NCBI GenBank assembly: GCA_018398815.1
Contig: CM031596.1
Span: forward strand, 73,457,626 to 73,521,625
Direction: 5' to 3'
DNA: 64,000 bases
Source of the DNA: Conus ventricosus
Taxonomy: Eukaryota > Mollusca > Gastropoda > Neogastropoda > Conidae
Shown: positions 1-12,859 of the stretch, piece after piece
How the letters are laid out: each line of letters opens with the position of its first letter
Numbering within the stretch: position 1 is the first letter of the stretch
Translations under genes and position numbers: made by a program
The notes under the pieces: model-generated
Told to the model about the DNA's origin: nothing
Database searches by the model: none
What the model saw: the letters and a program-made list of their open reading frames with translations, nothing else

Positions 1-2107
1 GACAGGGCGACGGCTGCAAAAAGCAGTCATCGAATTGGGAGAGCCAGCGCTTTGACTTTTGTTTGTGTAACAACAAATTGAAGGAGGTTTACTTATTTAC
101 ATGTATGCGTTCCATTAGTTTTTTGGGGAAAAGCAGTCGACGGTAAATCCATCGTGAATAAACTACTGGAGGTAGGCTTAGCGCGTCTTTTTCATCTCCA
201 CTTTGATGAGTAAGTTCGGAACTGGAAGTGAAACAAACTCCAAATCACAGGATTGTCCTGGTAGGAATGTCCGCAGATAAACCCCGAAAGAGGGAGACAC
301 AAAACAAAAAAAAAATAACAACAAATATCTCTTAGACGAGAGAGGAGCCAGGAGTGAAAAATGAGGGGATGTAGTTTTCAGGGATAGAGTTGTAATGAGG
401 CAGTACAAGTCCGCTTCTATACCGTTAAGGACAAAAACAGCTACCATAGACTAATGATGAGTCACTTGACTCATCCTGTGGACTTAACAACTAACTAACC
501 CACAGCAAAGGTTTAGATAATTAATATATTTCCTTATTTTTCATCTCATGTAGAAATCTGTAGATAATATGTGTAGATAATGTGTTTTTTTTTTTCATCA
601 TTATCTAGTAAAGATTTCAATAGACAGCAGAAGCAATGCTAATCCCGAATGCATGTATGCACATCCCCTATTGAAAAACAAATGGTTGAAATGGAGGCAT
701 TCATTATTGACCATAGAGTCTAGTCCTAATAATTTTTTTTTCATAAAGTTGTAATTTTTATCAAAACAAAACAAAACAAAGCAAACTCACTGAACATTAC
801 CAGATCTATCCACCACTTGCTTACAAAATACAACCAAAACAAACAACCCAAATGAAATGAAAATTAATATGTAGATGACTGAAAGATAGAATGCTAAGGA
901 CTCGATGCTTAAGACAGCACAGTGTGTGTGTGTGTGTGCACGCATGCGCACGCTTGAGACGCAAACTTGTTTCCCGATATTGTAGTGCTTTTTCTTTCAG
1001 TTTGAATCTGTTTTTTTTTTTTTAGCATTTCGCATAATTGATTTTGTGTCATTTCCACATCAGTATTATGTTATTTTAAATTAATGCATATTTTTATTGT
1101 AATTTTTAAAAAAATTGCATTCACTAGTGGTTGTAAAGAAAAAGAGTAAACTCATTGTGTGTGTGTGCGTGTGTGTGAGAGAGCGAGAGAGACAGCACAG
1201 TGTGGTGTGTGTGTGTGTGTAGAAAGATAAAGTTAAACTGTTAGTAGGAAACTGTCAACAGCAATCCTCACATTTCATTCTGCAAACAATACAGGTCAGT
1301 TAATATTTTCCTTGTCCCAGTACAAGCGTACTTATAATGGGCTTACTTCACTGGGCCTGTCATTCTAAGGAGAAAGTGTTGTCACGAAAACAAATCATGA
1401 GAACAAGGGAAAAAAAGGCACAAGGTAAACACCACCACCACCACCCCTACCACCTACCCCCCCCCCCCCCCCCCCCCCCCCCCGCCCTTAGAAAAAAACT
1501 GCACATTCTTGACTTTAAAAAGCACACACATTTAGCTTTAACATCAAAAACATCAAAATTTTGCTTGGACCAAGTTATTATTTATCCTTGTTGAGATGCT
1601 GGTGAGAGGGGGGGGGGGGGGGGGGGGGTGGAGGGAAAGGGGATATGGGGCTCTTTCCTTTCTTCACTAACTTCCTTGTTTCTGTCTCGTTTTTTGACTG
1701 TGCTTTTTTTCTCTCTTTTCTTTTCTTTCCCGGTCTTTATTCCCATCTACTATTTTTCTACCTTTGTAGACCACTCTCCTCACTTCTGTCTTGAAGCTCT
1801 TTAACCTGTATTTCTGATCACAATTTGTGTCATGCCAGCTTGTTTGTTGTGCTGAAAAGAAACTGAACAGCTTATTAAGCAACCATAGACCAAATGGTGA
1901 TGTTGTTTCTGTTGTCTTTACTGCCTGGCAGTGATCACCATAACCTCAGCTGAAGATTTTCTTTTCTTTATTGGTTCTCTTCTGACTGGTGTTGACTGAT
2001 CCTGATTGAAGTGTGTTGCCTTGGGATTTAATCATATCAGTCTGCCATAGTGAGTGTTACGGGAAGGGCAAGGGAAAGGTGAAGTTGTAAACACAAATTT
2101 TGTTATT
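1..2107. other. gene-free stretch with microsatellites
   Basis: No convincing coding region. Short open frames here lack similarity, domain features or splice structure. Contents seen: GT-rich tracts around 921-938 and 1155-1221, a poly-C run 1457-1483, a poly-G run 1608-1628, and several poly-T/poly-A tracts. Confidence 0.7.
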
Positions 2108-2120
2108 ATTGCAGAAGGTA

Positions 2121-2193
2121 AGATAAGATAAGATAATGTTGCTTATAGCCCAGCCGACCGCAATGGGCCACATCAGGGCTGTCACCACGTTAA
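2121..2193 (-). mobile_element. mini-retroposon copy 1, with target-site duplication
   Basis: A GATAA-repeat head followed by a core reading GCTTATAGCCCAGCC and ending near ATCAGGGCTGTCACC. It is flanked by 13-bp direct repeats ATTGCAGAAGGTA at 2108-2120 and 2194-2206. Seen from the other strand it ends in TTATC repeats, as a retroposon tail would, so the insertion is called on the minus strand. The same core recurs at 7093, 39802 and 52719. The direct repeats are seen directly; mobilisation by a LINE is inference. Confidence 0.7.
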
Positions 2194-2569
2194 ATTGCAG
2201 AAGGTACTATTATGCAGGCTTTGCATAGTTTCCATAGGTTTTGCTTGATTTCAGTTTAAAAAACCTACCACAACACATTTTCTTACATGGGACACTAATA
2301 AGAACATCAAAAGATAATGAGCAGACCTCATCGCTAGAAAACAATACTTTCCCAGCTGATCTGTGTGAATTTCACAGAAGAGTACCATCATTTGTACAAG
2401 ATTCCCTAAACATTTTAGGGTGTCCTTATTTGGAGATTTTAAAACTTCTTGGTGTGTTAGTTCTGGGATTTATAGAAAAAGCTTGTAGTTACTGTAACAT
2501 GCAGATTTTCAAACACACTGGATATAAAATGGAGTGTATATTGGGTAGAGTTATTGATTAGTTTTATGT

Positions 2570-2756
2570 GAAAAATAAGCCTTATTTTATTTATATTGTT
2601 TTTAAATTTGTGGGCATGTGCAGGTGTGAGTGCATTTGTACATTTTACATTATTCAATGTTGTGTACTCATATGTCATGTGTTTATGTGTTCCCACCACA
2701 ACACAAAGTTCTTATGAAAGAAAATAAAGTGTCTTGAATTGAATTGAATTGAATTT
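2570..2756 (+). mobile_element. 3' end of a non-LTR retroelement (TTGAA tail)
   Basis: AT-rich sequence ending in AATAAAGTGTC followed by about four TTGAA/GAATT units (2722-2756). This tail form is common at the 3' end of molluscan non-LTR elements. The sequence just upstream (2241-2561) is open for 106 codons on the plus strand but I do not recognise the peptide. It may be the end of the element's coding part. Confidence 0.4.
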
Positions 2757-2775
2757 CAAACGTGAACATGTAACT

Positions 2776-2901
2776 TTAAATATGATTGATAAAATTTTCC
2801 AATCTGTGTGTAGATAAGATGATGTTATCATTTTGGATTTTAATATGATCGATGAAATTTTCCAATCTGTGTGTAGATAGGATGTTACTATCATTTTGGA
2901 T
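2776..2901. repeat. 63-bp tandem duplication
   Basis: Two adjacent copies (about 2776-2838 and 2839-2901) share ATTTTCCAATCTGTGTGTAG followed by a TATCATTTTGGAT end, with a few substitutions. Confidence 0.7.
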
Positions 2902-3249
2902 GACTTCAGATTATCTTGAAATTCATTGGGAAAATGAAATGATATGCTGCAGACAAAGTTGTCACCCCACTAACTTGTTTCGTGAAAGGACTAAAGATCT
3001 AGATACCTTTTTCAGTCAGTAAGAGAACAAACCACTTCAGAGGATTGCAAAAAAATTGCAGATGATTTTGGTCTGATACTTCTTGAAAGCAAACATGATG
3101 TTGATAATCTTTTTACCTTCTTTCTGGAGGGAAGAGGGCCTATCGCACTTTATGTTTATAGTAGTTTCTTCTGGCATAATTCAAGACAAACAGTGGGGCA
3201 GGGTTATAGAAAACATTTTTTTTTAAAAAGGGAAACTATATGTGCAAAA

Positions 3250-4640
3250 CAGTTCTTGGGTGGGTTGGTCAGTAAAGACATGTTACTACAAGAACTAAAC
3301 TTAAATCAGTGCTGGAGTCTGTTTATAGCTCAGTTGATGAGAGTTAAGAAAAGCATATTCCTCTCATATACTTTACTCAAAGAAGTGCCTTCCAGGAGAG
3401 TTCTTTTCCCCAAACTTTATTTAAGATTACTCTGAAATGCAAAGCATTTAGGATTAGTTTGCCAGAGACTTGGGACCAAAGAAAACTATTGTTCATATAT
3501 TTTATTATGTATCTGCTCATGAATGGGCATGTTTTAATCAGGAAAACAGCATTAAGGCAAGTTCGTAAAAAATATTTAAAAGTTATCCAAATAGTGTTTA
3601 TGCTTGTGTGGCATCCAAAGCGAAACCAAAGGAGGGCATTGCTAATCTCATTAAACCAGATGGAACTTTAACTGTAAGTAATCAAGAAAAGACAGAGGTC
3701 CTAAACAAATCCTGAACAAGGTCTTTACTATAGAGAGGACCTCGGTAATCTCCCATACTTCCCAAAAATAACTGACAGCTCCTTATCTGAAATAATAATA
3801 TCAGGGAAATAAGTCAGTGATAAACTGGCAGACCTAAACAGTACACAAAGTCACAAGGTTCAGACTGAATGCATCCTAGGTTGTTTAAAGAGAGCAAAGC
3901 GGCAACTAGTTTTACATCAGTAATTTGTAAAAACTCTGAAAATTTAATCAGCAATTTAGTAAGTAAGTAATTAAAAATGATTTTTCATCTAATTATCATT
4001 GTAGATTTACATCAGATACGTGTTCAGTCACACAATTACTGAGTACTGTTTTGAACTGGATGACAAAAACAACAACACACCATTAGGAATAGTTTACCTG
4101 GACTTAAGAAGACCTTCGACAAAGACCCACACAAGAACCTAACACACTAATTAGAAAGCTAAGGCATTAAAGGCAACTTGCTTAGTTGAACTGAAGTCTC
4201 TTTACATAAAAGGTATTAGTGTGTATGTAATATTATATTAATTTTGTTGACATGGAAGATAATGAGTTTGAGAAGGATTTGGGTGTATAGGTGTACAAAA
4301 GAAAAGTGAAGTTTAGATTATCATATTAGAAACACTGGCCAGCTCTGAGGGGTTCAAGATTCATCAGTGTTAACTGTTTAAGTAGAACTAGCGGACGGAT
4401 GTACAGAGTTCTAGAAGTGTATTGTTTGGTAAGACATGTCAAAGAGAACAGAATCAGTTAATAGGCTGATTATTTTCCTAAAAGCCACGTCAGGTGAACA
4501 TTTAAAGGCGGCTACCAATTACTCATACTTCAGAAAAACCTTGCAAAATTAAGATCAGCTGCCATTAAAACTTTAGAATGAAAAGAAATAATGTAACTGC
4601 AAAAGAAGAGATTTTAAATATCTGTGTAACTAGGTGTACT
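3250..4640 (+). pseudogene. decayed LINE reverse-transcriptase ORF (CR1/L2 type)
   Basis: Fragments of a LINE ORF2 can be followed in the plus strand across several frames with stop codons between them. A peptide fragment with WSLFIAQLMRVKKS lies near 3320. The block VASKAKPKEGIANLIKPDG lies at about 3605-3665, characteristic of the linker before the reverse transcriptase. Near 4095 there is a DLRKTFDKDPHK-like stretch that resembles the RT motif A region (AFDKVPH in active elements), and GIKGNLLS follows. Near 4270 a DLGV fragment resembles the post-RT region. All catalytic motifs are damaged, so this is an old, inactive copy. Family placement in the CR1/L2 group is from motif memory. Fair confidence in LINE, less in clade. 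Confidence 0.6.
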
Positions 4641-6013
4641 TTCAGTTTTATTGCAGAATGAATTAAACTTCTTTGAAAGTGAAATAATTGAGTGGATCTT
4701 TCCTGTCTTCACAGTCAGCCTTTAATGTTTACAATGTGAAATGAAGAAGAAAAATCAATATTGAATGATCAGTTAACTGACTGAAACTGCATATTTGTGA
4801 GAGCAAAAAAGAGAGACTTGTGATCGATCATTTAGCTTATCAGTATTGATCAACAGAAGTATACTTGTACAGTAATTTCCGTTCTGCAAGGCATAACTTT
4901 TTTGTTATTCGACTGAACCTTGACCCCAGTGCATACCAGTTGTTGGCACTTTAAAAGTGCACAAAATAGGAAAAAAAAGTTTATAAGCCAATTACTGAAA
5001 TAGACAATCACCTGCTTCTGGACTTGCAAAGGTCTCACAACAGACAGAAGACAGTAACTCAACAACTTGCACAGCACTCCTGCATCTCTACAAGTTCAGT
5101 AGTTGCAGTCAAACTCTCAGCCCCATTTTCATCTGACAGTTTCAGTGATTGTCTCTCATCAGTTCATACATCATGTTAAAGACAAAGTGTATAGCACACC
5201 ATGCCGAATATAAGTTAAAGGCAGCGTCTGAATTGGATATCAGCAAGGAATTGGATATCAGCAAGTCTTTGGTCGGTAAATGGATTTTTTTTTTAAATGA
5301 AGGCTGAACTTGACATGCATGAGAAAACAAGAGATTTTTGTTCATGCAAAGCAAGATAGCTGGAGCTAGAAGGTGAGCTAGCAAACATGATTCAGGGAAG
5401 CGAAGTTGTCTAGCAACTTCCAAACTTTATACCTGTAGAGACTCCAGTGTCATTGTTTCTGTCTTAGTCTGAGGAATCAAATTTCCCAGGATTTTCAGTC
5501 ACAGAGACTGATTGAATTTCAAGTGAGTTGCAACTTGAGACTGCTGTACCCAGTGTTTACTGTCATTGACTCTTTTTTTTTTTTTTTGTCTTTCTTTTTT
5601 TCTCTCCTTTTTTCTGTCTTCTTTGTTTCTGACTGACTTTGTTGCTTTTAATTTCTTCTACTTCACAGACCTGATAGGTTCTGTTCAGTTACAAGAGCAT
5701 TTTGCAATTTGATTCTCACCCTTTTTCCCCCCTCAGTGTATGTGTACCACATCCGAAGTTTGTTTCACTGAACAAAATAAAAAAAAAAATGAATGAAATC
5801 AAATAAGGGCATGTGCCCAATGTGCTGTGTCATCTTGTAGGCAGAAAATTACCATACTAGTATAGTCACAGCTGGATAAACCCACTTACCTGGGAAAATT
5901 TTTTTCCCCACAACCTATTCAGCTTTCCACTTATACAGCCTGGCAGATAGCTGGACATATGAATTTGTCAGTATTTATATTCATTTGATTTGTTTTGCTT
6001 GTGTTTTGTTTTG

Positions 6014-6016
<3 letters not shown>
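4641..6016. other. no gene seen
   Basis: AT-rich intergenic sequence with poly-T/pyrimidine tracts (about 5570-5620). Open frames on the minus strand at 4850-5077 and 5142-5423 have no recognisable content. Confidence 0.6.

Positions 6017-6079
<63 letters not shown>
6017..6079. repeat. (TG)n microsatellite
   Basis: About 31 uninterrupted TG units. Confidence 0.95.
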
Positions 6080-6081
<2 letters not shown>

Positions 6082-6467
6082 CCTTTGCATAGTAAAAGTT
6101 TAACATTATCATTTTGATGTCATTGTGAAGATGTAGAAGATCAACATCATGGATGATATAATGGCTTTGCATGTTTGTGATCATAATATACACAGTGACA
6201 TCAACAGAGTAGGGCATTTCAATGACATAAACAGAGTAGGGCATTTGAAATGTTTGATAAATGACGGTAGGGTCACTTTAATTTTGTTGTGGGGCGATCG
6301 ATTTTTAGCACTTCAAACAAGAATGACGAAGTTGAATCAAATTTGATTTTCGGTATATTTTATCTCTGCAAGTACATTAAGTATTAGGATACATAGATAT
6401 GGTATGTGTGATGCTGTACCTGTGTGAATCTTTCTCCCTCATTAGGCTAATGGCTAAATATCTGTGG

Positions 6468-6496
6468 GATAAGATAAGATAATGTTGCTTATAGCC
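6468..6496 (-). mobile_element. truncated mini-retroposon fragment
   Basis: Carries only the GATAA-repeat tail plus AATGTTGCTTATAGCC of the repeat family seen at 2121, 7093, 39802 and 52719. No clear target-site duplication. Confidence 0.5.
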
Positions 6497-7092
6497 GTGG
6501 AGGAGAAAGAACAACCTGAATAGACAATAGAGACAGTTAATAGTGACATTTCAAAACAAGAGCTGATCTGATGTGCTTTGCTTCCCTTCTCCTTCCCTTG
6601 AGAGTTGGATGTTTTGGCTCTGTCACCTAGTGTCGGTGAACTTTCAAATGTTGGGTTTTGTTTTGACTGTCCCCTAGTTGAAAGGGAGTGACATACTATA
6701 TTTCAGCTCAATCTGTCGATAAACATCAAGAGATCTAAGTGCAAAAACAAAGAAGTAAATTAATGGATTCAGTGCTGTTTCTCTGGTCATGTCTGTCATC
6801 CTTCACCCATCATACTTTGGGATTACAAATGAATGAAAAGAAACAAATGCTATGTCCTCCCTTGACCACCCATATCCTTCACCCATTATGAGACAGGGAT
6901 GTAGTAACAGTGAATTATCTGCACCTCTCTCTAATGGGGAAGTAATAACTAAATAAGTCAAGTTGGAGTAGAAGAAGGAAGAAGGAAAGGCAGAAATTTA
7001 GAAAGAAAAAAAGGAAGTGAAAAGTTGCAAAGAAAAAGGAAGGAAAGAAAGCGAAAGTTGAGAAAAGAAGAGCAACAAGAGTTTTAAGAGGA

Positions 7093-7151
7093 GATAAGAT
7101 AAGATAATGTTGCTTATAGCCCAGCCGACCGCAAAGGGCCACATCAGGGCT
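7093..7151 (-). mobile_element. mini-retroposon copy 2, with target-site duplication
   Basis: A 59-bp insertion (GATAAGATAAGATAATG, then a core ending ATCAGGGCT). It is bounded by perfect 13-bp direct repeats AGTTTTAAGAGGA at 7080-7092 and 7152-7164. The pre-insertion sequence can be reconstructed unambiguously, so this is a clean retroposition footprint. Confidence 0.8.
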
Positions 7152-7164
7152 AGTTTTAAGAGGA

Positions 7165-8389
7165 AGAAGATGATGAAACTTTTGTTTTGTGTAAATTACA
7201 TTAGGTTTTTACAGAGTTCTGTAATTTTATTATTGACCAGATCAACAGATGTTGCTGGTTTGACAAACTTGTAACGAGGAACAGTTTTTTTTCTGTACCA
7301 CTATTAAAGCAAAGTTTTCCATACTCTGAGTCCATTTGGATAGCAACAGGTTTCCCAAACGTGAAGAGAGGCAAATGAGGTTGAACAAATATTGTCTGAT
7401 CAGGTTTGTGTGAGAGGAAGAACTAAACAAAAAAATAAGAAAATGAATAAACAGACAAACTGGGAAGCAAAAAAAAGGGAAACATCCCAGAATAACAGTC
7501 ATTGTCGTCATTGTCTTGCCATGATCCCAAGATGTAGGGTGCTGTGACAAATTTATGCTTTGGCAGGTAGCAATCTCTGCTGGTTGTTGTGCCTAGCCAA
7601 GCACAAGAGGGAGGAGGAGTTGTAACCAATCCTGTCCTTCATTTAGCAAAAATATGTGGGGAAAAAGTAAAAGTTGTTGGGTTTTTTCCCCTAGGTACAA
7701 TTCCTTTCTACTCCTCCACCCTCCTAGTTCCATCCCTACCCTTCAGCTTGTTCAAGCCCCATCCTGCCCCTCCCTGTTTCCCATCCCTCTTCTCTCTACT
7801 CAGTCTGATGCATTTCCTCTTCTATTCATTCCACCTCTGCCCATTTTCAACCATTGTGTATCAGTTGAACTTCAGTAATGATATGAATGCAAACTTTTAA
7901 GTACAAACCTGTGCCCATAAAACTTTTTTTTTCTTTCTTTCTTTCTTTTTTTCTTTTCTTTTTTGTTTGCATTTGTACACTCCTATGCACACAAAATTCA
8001 TTTAAATATTAGCTAAAGTCTTGCGGTGAATGTTCATGTGTGTGGGTATACATGTCCTGCATGTGTGAGCTTGCATGTGAGTGTGTGCACATGTTTTTTT
8101 GCTTATGTTATAGAGTGCATGCAGACTAAAGACAAAAATTTAATGAAAACAGCGCAGAAAAAAGTCTGAAGACTTTTAAACTTTACATTTTTGCTTGAGT
8201 GATAATGTAAAGAATTTAACCTGTCAGTCAGTCAGCTGAGTTCTTCCTCATTTTCATTCATCTGTTGACATAAAATGTTACTAGATCCTCCAAGTTGCCC
8301 TAGTTGTGTGTAACCTTTGCAGCGCAGTCACTTAACATGCAATGAAACATTAAGGATGAAAGATGAAACATCAAATTCTCAGCAAAGTG
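7165..8389. other. no gene seen
   Basis: Frames at 7242-7629 (minus) and 7589-7900 (plus) are long only because of pyrimidine-rich composition. They show no domain or splice pattern. TTTC-rich tract at 7925-7965. Confidence 0.6.
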
Positions 8390-8684
8390 AAGTACACCAG
8401 TGCAGTGAGATCTGTGTGATGTTTTCCATGACATTGTAAAATTTCCTGTCAAATGTGAACTTTCAATATTATCATAGGTTTCACCAGAGCAAGCATCCAT
8501 AAAGACCACACAGTAGTAATATTACTGATTCAGTAAGTACACCAGTGCAGTGAGATCTGTGTGATGTTTTCCATGACATTGTAAAATTTCCTGTCAAATG
8601 TGAACTTTCAATATTATCATAGGTTTCACCAGAGCAAGCATCCATAAAGACCACACAGTAGTATAGTAATATTACTGATTCAGT
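8390..8684. repeat. 145-bp tandem duplication
   Basis: Copies at 8390-8534 and 8535-8684 are nearly identical. The second has a 5-bp ATAGT insertion near its end. Both start AAGTACACCAGTGCAG. High identity means either a recent duplication or an assembly artefact. Confidence 0.9.
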
Positions 8685-9225
8685 CTGTCTTTCAGAGTCA
8701 GACTCAATCATTCAGGCTGAGAACTCCAGACTACAAATATCTACACATGTTAGGTGTTGCTGCAGATATGTTGCTATCCACTCTGCCACATGTATAGAAA
8801 GCTGCCTCTCTCTCAGCCAGCAGGGTAGCAGCACAGAGGTATTGACTCCTGTAATTGTGCCATAGTCTGCTATCAGAGGCTTGCAAATGGAGAAGGCCTC
8901 AAATGCCCTTTGAAATTAGCTATTGGAAGAGAGCCATAGAATGATAGATTCTCCTAAAGAAGAAAGAAAGGGAGGAAGCTGTAGGGGTCAAATTACATCA
9001 TAACTTGTAATACTGTAGGACAGGCATTCTGTTGGTGTGTAGTGTTCAATGTACTTGGAAAGTGTCCCACTAGCTGTTGTTGTTTTTAAGCAGTCACCTG
9101 ATCCTCAGAATGGATTTAAAGGTCAACAGACTCCATTTTTCTGCTTTAGGCTACAGGGCCTTGACCTCAGTTAATTCACTGCTTAAGTTTTGTGTAACAA
9201 TTAGCAGAAGAAAAAAAATGGTGGG

Positions 9226-9227
<2 letters not shown>

Positions 9228-9273
<46 letters not shown>
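9228..9273. repeat. (TG)n microsatellite
   Basis: About 22 TG units. A GT/CA-rich patch continues to about 9310. Confidence 0.95.
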
Positions 9274-9274
<1 letters not shown>

Positions 9275-9306
9275 ATGCATGGTTGTGTGTGTGCACACGC
9301 GTGTGT

Positions 9307-9421
9307 GTATTTGCCTGTGTCAAGAATTGGAACAGCTTTTTTTTTTAAATTGTAAAATGCACTGGGGTTGGGAACATTTGTATTTGCCTGTGTCAAGAAT
9401 TGGAACAGCTTTTTTTTTTTA
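9307..9421. repeat. short duplication ending in poly-T
   Basis: TATTTGCCTGTGTCAAGAAT followed by TGGAACAGC and a T-run occurs twice (about 9308-9347 and 9380-9421). Confidence 0.7.
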
Positions 9422-10590
9422 ACACTGACTGGAAAAACCAGTAAATGATTTGCAGGCTCTGTTGTGGTTATGTGAATTTATTTTATTTTTTTAATATTTT
9501 ATTTTTTGTAGATTTTTACAGGGTCAAGTTACAGCTATTTTTCAATTTCAGAGGGTTGACTGATGTCTGAAGCATATTTTAAAAGTGTTTCTAGTGCATT
9601 ATGATATGCAGAATGTGTGTCACTGGGAGTCCTGCTTTGTAGCTTCAATTGCAAATGCTTATAAAAAATGCAAACAAGTATATAGGGATTGTGAAGCTCA
9701 TCATGTGTGTGCATGCCCGCCCGCACACTTAAATGTGTGCACGCATTCAAGCACATGCATGCGCAAACACACACTTTTAGAGAGAGAGAGACATTGGCAT
9801 AGAGGTAGCAGGGTTTCAGAGTTAAAAAGGAAGTGGGGAAAACTGGCATTTTGGTTTTGAAGCTTGCTCCCCCCCCCCCCCCCCCCTCATTCTAAAAGAA
9901 GTTTTACGAAGGTTTCATTTATTAGGGGGAAGCAAGGTATTAATTATCCCTTTGAGCGCCTAATGATGTTCCAGAAGTAGGTCAGGTTTTCATGCTTTGG
10001 CGGCATCATACCAGTGAAAAGTCTTCCCCAGATGTCTCTTTTCCTTGCCTGAAAGAAAAAATAGTTGAAAAGGTACCAGAAGCTACTGATGGCCTGAAAT
10101 TGTCGGAAATGCTAACAACCCCATTTAGGGATACCCTGCATAATGTATGACATGTATAGAATCCCTTACGTGGTCTCATCTGTTCATTTCTCCTTCAAAC
10201 TGTAACAAAATAAGGGCTGTAAGAGAGTCTTCTCACTCACTCCATCTACCTACCTGAGACCCAAAAGGCAGGGAATAAACTGTCTGATTTCAAATTTTAA
10301 ATGTAATTAATAGCGCACTGCCAAAAAAAAAGTAGAGAAAGGAATCACAAGACAAAAAACGATGCATTTAAACCTCTAAGGTCTTCTTCAGCCAAGATAC
10401 AAAACACTCAGGACAACGAAAATTTCAGTGTATCTGCCAGAGATCATGTCTGGGCAGGTTTGTTTCTGTCCATTTGTTTGTGTCGCAGAGGTTTCTTTGA
10501 AAGCTCCTGCATTAAAATCTGACTTGCAAGCAGATTTTCAGAGTTCAGATTGTTTTGAAGATGGTTGAGAACGAGGAGTTGTTTTGAAAA

Positions 10591-10711
10591 TCATGAGCCT
10601 TATTTGATGAATTCATGCCAGGAGGATGGGCGACGGAAAGAGGGGGTCATGTCGAGCCTAATTTGAATGAATTCATGCCAGGAGGATGGGCGACCGAGAA
10701 AGAGGGGTCGT
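10591..10711. repeat. 60-bp tandem duplication
   Basis: Two units contain ATTCATGCCAGGAGGATGGG at 10611 and 10671, with a few differences. A poly-G run follows at 10775-10796. Confidence 0.8.
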
Positions 10712-11483
10712 GTCAGGGTGAGGGCTGCTATGAACCTTCTGCAAAACGAAAGGAGGAGAGGTGGGAAGGAGTTTGGGGGGGGGGGGGGGGGGGGGGAGGG
10801 GGTAGGGACTTAATTTAACCTATACCTAAAGTGGCATCCAATGAGAAAAGAACTGTAATTTTTTTCCCCATGGCATTTATTTGGTTTGCAAACTTGAAGG
10901 AGTAATTTGCATATTGAATCTACCTTTGCTGACAAATGTCATAGACTGAGCTCATTTTCAAGACAATCGACGCACATTAGGGCATACGTAATTGAAATAA
11001 CTAAAACTGATAGAGTGAGAACTTAAAAAACAGACATTTAACTGATAGAGTTAAGAACTTTAAAAAACAGACTTTTAACTGTACTAGTGTTTGAAAAAGA
11101 AAACAAATGTTCATTTAGAAGCAAAGCCAATGCTCACAGGTGAATAGAACTTGAAAATAGACCATGCAGAATACTTCCATTCAAAAAGTTTTATAATTCT
11201 GTAGCTGCAACTCCATGTTTTAGATCTATTTAATGCTTTTAGTGATTCTTCACAATGGTTCTGATATTGGCAGAATGGTACATGCCCAGTGGGTTTATCT
11301 GGTCTAAGGACCATTCGCTGGGTTTTTCTTTTTCTTTCTTTATTTTTTTGCGTTTCATAGTCTGAACCACTGAATTTAACGTAAGTTTATGGCTTAGTCA
11401 AGCGGAAAAAAAAAAAAAAATGACAGCACTCTGTTCAGGTTTTTTACAGTGTGGAAAATCTCAAATCCAGAGCAAGTTTATGA

Positions 11484-11613
11484 GTTATGCTGTGATGCTT
11501 GTTACTTGATTACATAAATGACATGTTAGTGAAAGACATAGTCATGTTGTTATGCTGAGATGCTTGTTACATGATTACAGATATGACAATTTTTAGTGAA
11601 AGACAGAGTCATT
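11484..11613. repeat. 65-bp tandem duplication
   Basis: Copies 11484-11548 and 11549-11613 share GTTATGCTG(T/A)GATGCTTGTTAC and TTAGTGAAAGACA(T/G)AGTCAT. Confidence 0.75.
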
Positions 11614-11894
11614 TTTTGTCATGGGATGACAAGGTTAATTATTTTATCATTGGTTCAGTACTATAACATCCTTGGCAATTTTTTGAAAAGATGTTTTTGT
11701 TTTTCCAGTGTAAGACAGTAGCAGTAGAGTTTATCAGAAAGTTATTAACAGAGTATGCCACTTCAGCTCAAGTATTGAACCCAACAAGTAATCAATGATC
11801 CATGCATCCTTTATCTTCGTGTTATCACACATTAAACAGACGTGCAACCAAATGCGTATCTCAGCTGTGGAGTTATAGGAGTGTGCAACGCTTA

Positions 11895-12048
11895 CTAGAG
11901 AGAGTAGGATTGTGCTTCTAGCAAGAGAGTGATAGATTAAGCATAGCTTAGCTAGGAGTGATAGGATTATGCATAGCTTAGCTAGAGAGTGATATGATTA
12001 TGCATAGCTAGCTAGAGAGTGATAGGAATATGCATAACGTAGCTAGAT
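11895..12048. repeat. minisatellite, about 30-bp unit x 4-5
   Basis: Imperfect units of the form AGAGTGATAGGATTATGCAT followed by AGCTTAGCT, degenerate at the left. The array stops exactly where homology to the Polinton element begins (12051). Confidence 0.8.
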
Positions 12049-12084
12049 ACATTTTTGCTTATTCCTATTTTTTCCTGAAAATTG

Positions 12085-12215
12085 CAAAACTCTTCGCATC
12101 TAGCCACATTACAGATCACCCATCAACGGGTCTAAATTAGACCCCATGGTGCCCCTAGGGCCCCAAGACAGATGCAGAGGATCACAGATAATGTGGCTAA
12201 ATGCGAAGAGTTTTG
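12085..12215. repeat. inverted repeat (27-nt arms), copy 1
   Basis: Arms 12085-12111 and 12189-12215 are complementary apart from one mismatch. The same structure is perfect in copy 2 at 20274-20400. Confidence 0.85.
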
Positions 12216-12322
12216 GGAATATGCCTCTAATATGGTATTTCTACACTTTGGTTGCCTACTTTCATTTGTCTATTTATGGGGCCATTCACTTACCCCACCT
12301 TTTTCAGGTGCCCTTCCTAGGA

Positions 12323-12417
12323 CACACACATGTGTTTGGCGGCGTTATAGCCACGCCAGTGACCCAGACAACACATTGTGGTTGTGCGGGCGTTTAAAGC
12401 CGCGCCAGTGACCTAGA
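12323..12417. repeat. 48-bp tandem duplication, copy 1
   Basis: Two units containing GCGGGCGTT..AGCC and CCAGTGACC. Same array as 20510-20606. Confidence 0.7.
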
Positions 12418-12859
12418 ACGAAACACGAAAATTGGAAGGGTCACTTAGAGGCATAGAAGATGTCCAAATTTCGACTTTCAGAACCCACACAAACAGCACA
12501 AAACCATCCGCAGGCATAATCCCAACTTACACTTTTTGATTAATATATATACTGTACAAACTGAAAAGCTCTCAAAATTTATGGTGTATATGCATAATTG
12601 GGGGTGTTATTAAAACTGTTTTTTTATTCAAGAGAATAGTTTTAAAAGGGTAAACAACAACGAGCTTTAAAGTACTTTTAGTAGCTACTTTGTACAATAT
12701 TTATATAAAAACTTTAGCAAAATTAAACACAAAAGGAAAAACACAACTTTTTAATAATCAATTCTCACACCTGATCTAAATAATAGATAATTTAATCATG
12801 GGAGGTAATTATATTTTTTGGACATAATTAAAGGGAGATAAATCACTGTCATCACCTTA

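Noticed and set aside
178..447. 89-aa minus-strand frame near the window start
   Set aside because: No recognisable domain, splice context or composition distinguishing it from chance.
7589..7900. Overlapping plus-strand frames rich in Pro, Phe and Leu
   Set aside because: Explained by C/T-rich composition; two overlapping frames are equally open, which argues against either being a gene.
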